DNA of 13,617 bases. Source: an uncultured Fidelibacterota bacterium (GTDB lineage Bacteria; Fidelibacterota; Marinisomatia; Marinisomatales; UBA8229). Shown in pieces: positions 5,746 to 12,506 of the stretch (within the stretch, counting starts at the first letter, position 1; each line of letters begins with the position of its first letter). A program made the translations under genes and the position numbers. Below the pieces are notes generated by a model that saw only the letters and a program-made list of their open reading frames with translations, searched no databases and had not been told where the DNA came from. The stretch lies in contig CAJXJG010000028.1 of assembly GCA_913054425.1 (NCBI GenBank), positions 1 to 13,617 on the forward strand, given 5' to 3'.

Positions 5746-8351
5746 CGAAATTTCGCCATTCTCCCGATTGTGGATACACTGGAACCGTTTGCATCTGCCT
5801 TCACCCTGTAAAGGTATACTCCATTTGCTAATTCACCTCCAAATGCGTCTTTCCCATTCCAGTCAATTGTACGATATCCTGTTACTTTATGGATTTTTTC
5901 GATGGACTTTATCTTTTTTCCACTCAAAGTGAAAATATCAATGGAAATATTTGCATCTGTTGTGATTTCAAATACGAACTGTGTGGATTTTTTGAACGGA
6001 TTAGGATAATTCATAACATGGAAAAGACGCAGGCTGTTGTCTTCTGCTTTGTTAAGATAAATTTCTTTTTCTGAAGGATTATTTGCGTTATCCCACGCTT
6101 TAACACGAATATTTATGATCTCAGAAAAACCATCTAAATTCGGTTGAATGCTTCCGGTTTGAATGTTGTTAGGATCATAAATAAATAGATTGGTCAAGTC
6201 TGTCACATTGCCTGTGGTTAAATCGGTGAGTAATATTTCATGTCCCGGTTCACCGGCTAGGTTGATACCAAGGCTGTCTTCCAACCGGATAACCAATGTT
6301 TCGTTATTCCGGTAATGATCACCTGATTGGAGGATTCGTCCTTCTTCAGTTTCGAACGAAATAATTGGTCCTTCATCATCATCAATATAACTTCCGCTGG
6401 TGAAAAAAACCGGTGAATATGTCCCAACTGCTTCTCTTGTACTATCATTTGAAATTAAATAAACGTTGAGACGGCCCGGGTCTTGAGAATAAGAAATATC
6501 CTTTGGTACTATAAGATTCCCGGTGAAATTATTATCTGAAAAAATGAATTGTCCCTGGAACAAAGTAGCTCCCGGTAGAATATATGAAATTGTAACGGAT
6601 CCAAAAATTCGTTCTACCTGTCGATCTGAATCTTTAAGGATAACATAGCCGGATCCTCCTGAATTAAATGGACTGATTCCATTAAATTCAGCTTCCTCCA
6701 GTGTTTTTAATGTGTCGGGGTAAAGGTTTGTAATAGTGAGAGTTTCATTTGGAAAGGGAATGCTCATTCCCGGATCGCCAAAAAGATGAAACTTTTGTCC
6801 TCCAGGGCTTCCTGTTTTTACTGCCTGAAAAATAATCCCAATCGGTTGATCAGAAACATTTCCGTTTGGAAAAAATGCCTGGAATAGTCGTTTCTCATTG
6901 AGCCAGTTGGATGTATATCCAATGCTATGGCTGGTGGAGATGATCGCAGAAGCACCGTTCATGGGTAAACGGATAATATCTTCGGAAAAAGCATCGGTGT
7001 TTGGATCATCAAATTTTCCCCAGGAACAGGTCCCCGCAATCCAGATGGGAAGTTTCATTCCGGTGTTGATAAACTGAATATCCCCACGGTCTTTCTGAAG
7101 AAGTTTTTCCTGAGCCCAACTTGAGGTACTGCCGTGACCGATATAGTTGATGATGGCAGTGCCGTTATTCAAAGCATCAAAAAGAGCCTGGGTCGCCTCC
7201 GGCTTTATAACTCCAGATGCTGAGGCATCACTTACTTCCGGATATTCGGTTAAATAAATTTTTTGAACATCAATAAAAGAAGGAATATAATTTATAGCTA
7301 AGGAATCAGAATATTCTATATGTTCAGTATCGTTTGGCCCTGGAGGATTTGGTCGTGCTATGTCGTCCGCAGCCAGTGTAATCCGGTTTCGCCATAGTCC
7401 TAATTCCGGATTTGTTTCGTATTCGATAATTTTCTCTACAAAGGCATCCACATCAGCCACATGTCGCGCGGGAAATCGGCCCAGGGCAACTTCAGGAATA
7501 TTTCCATCAATTGCAGCCAGAAGATCATCGGATGCGTAAGTATTATTTCCATAACCGCCATACATTGTTGGTACTATTTCAACATCTCCCATAAGAAGGG
7601 CAAAAGCAAGACTATTTGATGGGTCTGCAACAGCGTTTTCAAAGAAAGCGTGGATGGCATCCGCTTTTTCTTCCTCACTAAGAGATTGGTCAGGGTAAAT
7701 TTCTTCTAAAGGAACATATGCGGTTGTCAGCAGATCAGAGCGATGATTTAAAAGTGGTTGACTAGCACTCTCAAAGTCCTGAGGACCTATAATGATATAT
7801 TCGGCTCCATCTACCAAGCTTTTTAAAAGAGGAGCGAAAGGTTGATCTGTTTCTCCCATTTGCCTTGGGGAGACAGAAACTATCCAATCTTTTGCCGTTT
7901 CCCAGTTCAAAACTCTCACTGCCAGAAGTCCTTTCTGGTGTTTGGACAGATTTTCTGTAGGTTTTTGAAACTGATCGTCAAATTGAATTGTGATGAATAT
8001 CTTCGCATAATATTCATTCAGCCCAGCAAAGGGGGATACTTTCAAGGTAGCTGTATTTAAGCGCTGGAGTTTTTGCTTTTGAATCCATTCAGCGCCGGTA
8101 TCTGTCAATTCATTGCAATTTACAGGGCAGGGGTTTTTATCCTGGAAAGAAGCGTTTATGGTAGGGTAATTTTCTGATGGGAGACCAATGAGAAAGTGAA
8201 CCGGATGCAGATCTCCTTTATGGGGGTTATTAATGGTAACTTCAAAATTGAGTTCATGGGAGGAGGAAAAGGTTACATTCCAGTCCACATCGCCAAAAAG
8301 TTGAACAATACCCAGGAAGGATATAAAAATATAAATAGGAAATCGAATCAT
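5742..8351 (-). CDS. C25 (gingipain-family) cysteine peptidase, PorU-like, with type IX sorting-type C-terminus
   Basis: An 869-residue exported protease. A hydrophobic signal peptide (about residues 1-19, IYIFISFLGIVQLFG) is followed by a propeptide-like region and the C25 catalytic domain (about 185-535). The His/Cys dyad is visible as H406 in NYIGHGS and C442 in AGTCSWGKFDDP, and the domain closes with HLFGDPGM. An Ig-like region around 664-765 (SLGINLAGEPGHEILL, then IRVKAWDNANNPS) matches the module typical of PorU, the sortase that cleaves sorting signals and attaches cargo in type IX secretion. The C-terminus (780-869) begins MNYPNPFKK and ends in a NGVYLYRVKA strand, the FlgD/T9SS sorting-domain pattern. 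It is shorter than most PorU proteins (typically above 1000 residues), so it may instead be a secreted cargo protease. No other T9SS gene is in the window. Family certain, PorU role tentative. Confidence 0.88.
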   Translation of the reverse strand: MIRFPIYIFISFLGIVQLFGDVDWNVTFSSSHELNFEVTINNPHKGDLHPVHFLIGLPSENYPTINASFQDKNPCPVNCNELTDTGAEWIQKQKLQRLNTATLKVSPFAGLNEYYAKIFITIQFDDQFQKPTENLSKHQKGLLAVRVLNWETAKDWIVSVSPRQMGETDQPFAPLLKSLVDGAEYIIIGPQDFESASQPLLNHRSDLLTTAYVPLEEIYPDQSLSEEEKADAIHAFFENAVADPSNSLAFALLMGDVEIVPTMYGGYGNNTYASDDLLAAIDGNIPEVALGRFPARHVADVDAFVEKIIEYETNPELGLWRNRITLAADDIARPNPPGPNDTEHIEYSDSLAINYIPSFIDVQKIYLTEYPEVSDASASGVIKPEATQALFDALNNGTAIINYIGHGSTSSWAQEKLLQKDRGDIQFINTGMKLPIWIAGTCSWGKFDDPNTDAFSEDIIRLPMNGASAIISTSHSIGYTSNWLNEKRLFQAFFPNGNVSDQPIGIIFQAVKTGSPGGQKFHLFGDPGMSIPFPNETLTITNLYPDTLKTLEEAEFNGISPFNSGGSGYVILKDSDRQVERIFGSVTISYILPGATLFQGQFIFSDNNFTGNLIVPKDISYSQDPGRLNVYLISNDSTREAVGTYSPVFFTSGSYIDDDEGPIISFETEEGRILQSGDHYRNNETLVIRLEDSLGINLAGEPGHEILLTDLTTGNVTDLTNLFIYDPNNIQTGSIQPNLDGFSEIINIRVKAWDNANNPSEKEIYLNKAEDNSLRLFHVMNYPNPFKKSTQFVFEITTDANISIDIFTLSGKKIKSIEKIHKVTGYRTIDWNGKDAFGGELANGVYLYRVKADANGSSVSTIGRMAKFR

Positions 8352-8477
8352 GGATGAAATTTAGTCATACTTACCGGTAATGAAATTGGATATATAAACT
8401 GTCCTGTCGTAACTTTTTATTACGTTTTTAAACGGATTTTATTTATTTCAGTTCCAAAACCTATAGATAAAGATACC
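8352..8477. promoter_or_regulatory. Divergent control region between the C25 protease and aconitase genes
   Basis: The 126 bases between two divergent starts must hold promoters for both directions. A perfect 10-base palindrome TTACCGGTAA (8371-8380) sits 20 bases before the protease start. Closer to aconitase, CGTAA (8408-8412) and TTACG (8420-8424) form a short inverted repeat, followed by overlapping CGTTT and AAACG arms (8423-8434). TATATA at 8391-8396 is a possible -10 element, but I cannot assign a -35 partner with confidence. Neither gene has a Shine-Dalgarno sequence. Confidence 0.45.
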
Positions 8478-10739
8478 ATGATCGATATTGAAAAGATTAA
8501 AAACATTTACAGCAAGCTGGGTAACAGAATCACCCAAACTCGTCATGCCCTCCAAAGACCATTGACTCTCTCAGAAAAAATCCTTTATTCTCATTTGGCC
8601 TCTGATACGAAACCAACAGATTTTGAGAGGGGAAGAACGTACGTGCACTTTTATTTAGACCTGGTCGCCATGCAGGATGCCACAGCACAAATGGCTTTAC
8701 TCCAGTTTATGCAGGCAGGAAGAGACAGGGTTGCTGTTCAGACCACCGTTCACTGTGATCATCTGATTCAAGCTCGACTTGGAGCTGAGACTGATCTTCA
8801 GGAAGCAAAAGAATCAAACAAGGAGGTTTATGATTTTTTAGAGTCTGTTTCCAAAAAATATGGTATTGGATTCTGGAAACCGGGGGCTGGAATAATTCAT
8901 CAGGTCATTTTAGAAAATTACGCATTTCCTGGCGGAATGATGATTGGAACTGATTCTCACACGGTTAATGCCGGGGGATTAGGAGTGATCGCCATTGGCG
9001 TTGGAGGAGCTGATGCTGTTGATGTAATGGCTGGAATGCCCTGGGAACTGCTGTTCCCAAAATTGATCGGTGTGAAACTCATCGGTGAAATGGATGGCTG
9101 GACATCAGCCAAGGATGTCATCTTGAAAGTGGCGGGCATTCTTACTGTAAAAGGCGGAACGGGCGCTATTTTAGAATATTTTGGTTCCGGTGCAGAATCA
9201 TTATCCTGTACAGGTAAAGGAACCATCTGTAATATGGGAGCTGAAATTGGCGCCACCACTTCGCTTTTTGCTTATGACAAAAATATGGCCGAATACCTGC
9301 ATGCAACCGGACGGTCAGAGGTAGCTGAACTGGCGGATGAAATTGCGGATAATTTGAGATCCGATCCTGAAGTTTATGATAATCCTGAAAAATTCTACGA
9401 TCAAATAATTGAAATAAACCTCTCAGAACTGGAACCCTATCTAAACGGACCTTTTACCCCCGATTTGGCGACACCAATTTCGCAGATGGCTACAGTAGCG
9501 ACAGAAAACGGCTGGCCCATAAAAATTGAAGTTGGATTGATTGGTTCATGTACCAATTCATCCTATGAGGATATTGCACGCTCAGCATCGATTGCTGAAC
9601 AAGCGGTAACTAAAAAGTTACATGCAAAAAGCGAATTCACCATTACACCAGGGAGCGAGCAGGTGCGGTTCACCGTTGAGCGTGATGGTTATCTGGATGC
9701 ATTCAGTAAAATGGGAGGTGTGGTTCTGGCCAACGCCTGCGGCCCCTGTATTGGACAATGGGCAAGGCACAGTACCGATCAAGGCAGGAAGAATACAATC
9801 GTAACTTCATTCAACCGAAATTTTGCCAAACGAAATGATGGAAATCCAAATACCCATGCTTTTGTTGGATCGCCGGAATTAGTTACCGCACTTGCTATTG
9901 CCGGGGAATTAACCTTTAATCCGATCACAGATAGCCTGAAAAATAGTGAAGGTGAGTTGGTGATGCTGGATCCACCCCGCGGTGATCGATTGCCGCAGAA
10001 CGGCTTTGAGGTTAAAGAACTGGGCTACCAGGCGCCTTCTTCTGACGGTAGTACCGTTGATGTTACGATAAAGCCTGACTCGAAGCGACTTCAGTTTCTG
10101 ACACCCTTTGAGCCTTGGAATGGAGAAAATATCACCGGAATAAAATTATTAATCAAGGTCAAAGGAAAATGCACTACAGATCATATCTCCATGGCAGGTC
10201 CCTGGCTGCAGTTCAGGGGGCATCTAGATAATATTTCCGATAACATGCTCATTGGCGCCGCGAATTATTTCAATGATAAAACAAATATGGTAAAGAATCA
10301 AATGAGTGGTGAGTATGGCTCCGTACCTACAGTGCAAAGGGCTTACAAAGCACGGAGTGTCCCTACAATTGTGATTGGTGATGAAAATTATGGAGAAGGA
10401 TCTTCCCGTGAGCATGCCGCCATGGAACCCCGTCACCTTGGAGTTCGAGTAGTCCTGGTCAAATCCTTTGCAAGAATTCATGAAACAAACCTGAAGAAAC
10501 AAGGGATGTTAGCGTTGACGTTTTCGGTTAAATCGGATTATGATAAAATCCAGGAAGATGATACGTTTGAATTTCTTGATCTTGTTGATTTCACTCCCGA
10601 ACAACCTCTCACCCTTAGAGTAATCCATTCCGATGCTTCTTCCATGGATATCCAGTGCGAACATAGTTATAACGAGGTTCAAATTGATTGGTTTAAGCAC
10701 GGATCTGCTCTGAATAAAATTGCATCAGAAAACATTTGA
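8478..10739 (+). CDS. Aconitate hydratase (mitochondrial-type aconitase)
   Basis: A complete 753-residue aconitase that isomerises citrate to isocitrate through cis-aconitate in the TCA cycle, using a [4Fe-4S] cluster. The three cluster cysteines are C358 (GSCTNSSYED), C421 and C424 (ANACGPCIGQW), at the same numbers as in mature mammalian mitochondrial aconitase. Other hallmarks are QTTVHCDHLI and GTDSHTVNAGGLG in the N-terminal half. The swivel domain carries TTDHISMAGPW, YGEGSSREHAAMEPRHLG and KSFARIHETNLKKQGMLAL. Length and sequence fit the mitochondrial-type aconitase common in Bacteroidetes relatives, not the roughly 890-residue AcnA/IRP1 or AcnB types. The start is ATG 8478, with no ribosome-binding site but the expected distance to the first conserved block. 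It is transcribed divergently from the protease gene, with nothing else in an operon downstream for 220 bases. Confidence 0.97.
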   Translation: MIDIEKIKNIYSKLGNRITQTRHALQRPLTLSEKILYSHLASDTKPTDFERGRTYVHFYLDLVAMQDATAQMALLQFMQAGRDRVAVQTTVHCDHLIQARLGAETDLQEAKESNKEVYDFLESVSKKYGIGFWKPGAGIIHQVILENYAFPGGMMIGTDSHTVNAGGLGVIAIGVGGADAVDVMAGMPWELLFPKLIGVKLIGEMDGWTSAKDVILKVAGILTVKGGTGAILEYFGSGAESLSCTGKGTICNMGAEIGATTSLFAYDKNMAEYLHATGRSEVAELADEIADNLRSDPEVYDNPEKFYDQIIEINLSELEPYLNGPFTPDLATPISQMATVATENGWPIKIEVGLIGSCTNSSYEDIARSASIAEQAVTKKLHAKSEFTITPGSEQVRFTVERDGYLDAFSKMGGVVLANACGPCIGQWARHSTDQGRKNTIVTSFNRNFAKRNDGNPNTHAFVGSPELVTALAIAGELTFNPITDSLKNSEGELVMLDPPRGDRLPQNGFEVKELGYQAPSSDGSTVDVTIKPDSKRLQFLTPFEPWNGENITGIKLLIKVKGKCTTDHISMAGPWLQFRGHLDNISDNMLIGAANYFNDKTNMVKNQMSGEYGSVPTVQRAYKARSVPTIVIGDENYGEGSSREHAAMEPRHLGVRVVLVKSFARIHETNLKKQGMLALTFSVKSDYDKIQEDDTFEFLDLVDFTPEQPLTLRVIHSDASSMDIQCEHSYNEVQIDWFKHGSALNKIASENI

Positions 10740-10820
10740 AAGATTGACTTTGGGCGGAACAAATTCTATATGATTTTTATTGGATAAAAATGGTATTGAG
10801 GTTGAACGAATTGATTCTTT

Positions 10821-10838
10821 AATGCCGGCATTTTTTTT
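10821..10838 (+). terminator. Candidate intrinsic terminator after aconitase
   Basis: A perfect palindrome AATGCCGGCATT (10821-10832) runs directly into eight T residues (10831-10838), 82 bases after the aconitase stop. The strand would fold as a short stem closed by a CCGG loop, so the hairpin is weak for an intrinsic terminator, but the abutting T run is typical. A second, AT-only inverted repeat (ATTTTTAT, TGG, ATAAAAAT, 10773-10791) lies nearer the stop. Confidence 0.38.
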
Positions 10839-10913
10839 GGAAAAATTTGATATGATGAATTTGAGAAAAATAATGGTGGTTAATTTAAACACAGGAAAAA
10901 TAAATTTACTTTT

Positions 10914-10935
10914 TTTATGGATTTGAATCCATAAA
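10914..10935 (+). promoter_or_regulatory. Perfect inverted repeat in the leader of the coiled-coil gene
   Basis: TTTATGGATT (10914-10923) and its exact reverse complement AATCCATAAA (10926-10935) are separated by TG, nine bases before the Shine-Dalgarno sequence of the next gene. Ten-base perfect arms are unlikely to be random noise at this spot. It may be a dimeric-repressor operator, or a 5' RNA hairpin that protects the message or tunes ribosome access. No regulator can be named. Confidence 0.45.
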
Positions 10936-10943
10936 TTCAATCG

Positions 10944-10950
10944 TAAGGAG
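10944..10950 (+). promoter_or_regulatory. Strong ribosome-binding site for the coiled-coil gene
   Basis: TAAGGAG sits 9 bases before ATG 10960. It is the only clear, well-spaced Shine-Dalgarno sequence in the window; the other genes have none or weak ones. It fixes the start and suggests efficient translation of this small protein. Confidence 0.75.
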
Positions 10951-10959
10951 AATTTAAAA

Positions 10960-11391
10960 ATGTCAAAACTTTGGGACGATCTTAAAAAGAATATGAAAGA
11001 CTGGGGAAGCGTTGCTGTAGAAAAGGCGGAGGAGGTAAGTAAGATCGCTGTAGCGAAAACAGAGGAAATTACAAAAATTAGCAAGCTTAAAATTGATATT
11101 CATCAATTGCAAAAAGAGCGAACAAAAACATTTGAACAATTGGGTCAATTTGTTGGTCAGCAGGCAAAGGAAGACAACATGGTGAATTTTACCGGGAATA
11201 CTGAGTTTTTCACGTTTGTTCAGAAGCTGGATAAATTAAACAAATTAATTGAAAAGAAGGATGGTGAAATACAAAATATCAAAAATGAATATAATCTCAA
11301 AGAATCTGATATAATTCCTGCTGATATAGTGGAGAAAGAAAAAGCTCCTGCTTCCGAAGAAGAAGAAAAAATCGTAGAAGAGCAGGAATAA
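10960..11391 (+). CDS. Small charged coiled-coil protein with tandem 11-residue repeat, function unknown
   Basis: A 143-residue helical protein without signal peptide, membrane segment or cysteine. The N-terminus MSKLWDDLKKNMKDWGS is amphipathic with two tryptophans. Residues 19-29 (AVEKAEEVSKI) and 30-40 (AVAKTEEITKI) are a clear tandem 11-mer, continued more loosely by SKLKIDI. Heptad-like coiled coil follows to about 115, broken by a short NFTGNTEFF segment near 75-83. The tail is highly acidic (EEEEKIVEEQE). I recall similar short 'LWDDLKK...EEVSKIAVAKTEE' proteins in FCB genomes without assigned function, but cannot name a family. Eleven-residue repeats in other proteins (synuclein, LEA, apolipoprotein types) often bind lipid surfaces; extending this here is inference. 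It has a strong ribosome-binding site and its own leader, and a membrane-anchored peptidoglycan peptidase lies downstream. Confidence 0.8.
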   Translation: MSKLWDDLKKNMKDWGSVAVEKAEEVSKIAVAKTEEITKISKLKIDIHQLQKERTKTFEQLGQFVGQQAKEDNMVNFTGNTEFFTFVQKLDKLNKLIEKKDGEIQNIKNEYNLKESDIIPADIVEKEKAPASEEEEKIVEEQE

Positions 11392-11486
11392 ACAGGGTTT
11401 AAGTTTCAGGAATATTTCTTATATTTTTTATTGGTAATAAGAGACTAAGATAATAATTTTTACATTAAAATTACCTTCAAAACCCA

Positions 11487-11515
11487 TTGGAATTAATCAA
11501 AGAACCGTGTAAAAT
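11487..11515 (+). promoter_or_regulatory. Candidate sigma-70-type promoter for the M23 peptidase gene
   Basis: TTGGAA (11487-11492) and TAAAAT (11510-11515) are separated by 17 bases, matching consensus at 4 of 6 and 5 of 6 positions. Transcription would start near 11522, inside the inverted repeat at 11518-11534 and about 20 bases before the ATG. Confidence 0.5.
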
Positions 11516-11517
11516 CG

Positions 11518-11534
11518 AACACCAATTTGGTGTT
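11518..11534 (+). promoter_or_regulatory. Palindrome over the predicted transcription start of the M23 gene
   Basis: AACACCAA (11518-11525) and TTGGTGTT (11527-11534) are exact reverse complements around a single T, ending 8 bases before the ATG. Its position over the predicted +1 and the place where a ribosome would bind suits a repressor operator. A 1-base centre makes an RNA hairpin less favourable unless the inner pairs open. Confidence 0.45.
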
Positions 11535-11542
11535 GTGAATCT

Positions 11543-12469
11543 ATGAAAACTGGAAATAACCACAGGTTTATATTTCAGGCAGAATCGGACAGGAAAGTTC
11601 GTCAATGGCATTTTTCTATCCAAAACTTCCTAGTCTTTACCCTGGTGTCATTATTAATTCTTGGAACAAGTTTATTTTTTGGCGCTGAATATCTAACGCG
11701 GTTTTTATATCAACAAAAACTTCAGGAAGTACGGGATAATTTTACCTCTCTTTCCGGTGCTTTACTTGAGCTCAATGGAAAGCTAAGTTACCTCGATCAG
11801 AAAATGGATATTATTGAGGAAAAAGAACGAGCAGTTCGTACGTATGCAAATTTACCTGAGATTGATCAGGATGTCCGTTCTCTGGGAATTGGAGGAATCC
11901 GGTTTGAAAAGTATACCAACCAGGACCATATTATGCCCGGATTATCAAAAAAGATTTCAGATTTGGAAATGGATGTGGATCATCTTGCGAGAAAAGTGAA
12001 ATTAGAGCTTGCGAGTTTTGAAAGTATTTATGATAAGGTTGTAAAAGATACTGAGAGAATGAAACATATACCTTCCATTCGTCCAGTCTTAGGTGGATAT
12101 TTAAATTCCAGGTTTGGTTATCGAAAAGATCCAATCGATGGCGTGAAACGTTTCCATCAAGGATTAGATTTTTCGGTTTTTTCAGGAACCCCGATATATG
12201 CACCTGCTGATGGAGTTATCCAATCCGCTCGTTACAGAGGAAGTTTTGGAAAGCAAATTAAGATCAATCATGAATTTGGATATAACACAATGTTTTTGCA
12301 CCTATCAAAAATCAGTGTTAAACGAGGTCAAAAGGTGAAACGGGGTGATCTCATTGGGAAAACCGGGAATACAGGTCGCTCTACCGCACCTCATTTGCAT
12401 TATGAAGTGCATTATAACGGTGTTGCAAAGAACCCGATGGATTATTTTTTTAGCGGAGTTGTGAATTAA
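11543..12469 (+). CDS. Membrane-anchored M23 (LytM-type) metallopeptidase
   Basis: A 308-residue predicted peptidoglycan endopeptidase or divisome/elongasome regulator of the M23 family. A short cytoplasmic N-terminus is followed by one transmembrane helix (about residues 27-50, NFLVFTLVSLLILG) and a periplasmic helical/coiled-coil segment (about 55-165). The C-terminal LytM domain (about 180-305) has all zinc and catalytic residues: H205 and D209 in RFHQGLDF, H253 in FLHLS, and H284 and H286 in PHLHYEVH. The enzyme therefore looks active, unlike degenerate EnvC-type LytM factors. This TM plus coiled coil plus M23 layout is common in genomes where the gene neighbours a bactofilin; none is visible here. 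It has its own candidate promoter and is followed 37 bases later by miaB, probably in the same transcript. Family certain; bond specificity unknown. Confidence 0.94.
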   Translation: MKTGNNHRFIFQAESDRKVRQWHFSIQNFLVFTLVSLLILGTSLFFGAEYLTRFLYQQKLQEVRDNFTSLSGALLELNGKLSYLDQKMDIIEEKERAVRTYANLPEIDQDVRSLGIGGIRFEKYTNQDHIMPGLSKKISDLEMDVDHLARKVKLELASFESIYDKVVKDTERMKHIPSIRPVLGGYLNSRFGYRKDPIDGVKRFHQGLDFSVFSGTPIYAPADGVIQSARYRGSFGKQIKINHEFGYNTMFLHLSKISVKRGQKVKRGDLIGKTGNTGRSTAPHLHYEVHYNGVAKNPMDYFFSGVVN

Positions 12470-12506
12470 TCATAATTCCAGAATCGCTTCTACAGCGACT
12501 TCCTCC

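Noticed and set aside
8957..9259. Minus-strand frame of 100 codons inside aconitase
   Set aside because: Antisense to the conserved aconitase core; the proline/alanine-rich translation is what the reverse of a Gly-rich coding region produces.
10773..10791. AT-only inverted repeat ATTTTTAT-TGG-ATAAAAAT soon after the aconitase stop
   Set aside because: No G-C pairs and no following T run, so it would be a poor terminator; easily arises by chance in AT-rich spacer DNA.
10725..11084. Minus-strand frame of 119 codons spanning the gap after aconitase
   Set aside because: Overlaps the well-supported coiled-coil gene, which has a strong ribosome-binding site, and the translation is low complexity with no domain.
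11414..11434. Possible terminator AATAT-TTCTT-ATATT with Ts after the coiled-coil gene
   Set aside because: Only five A-T pairs in the stem; too weak to annotate.
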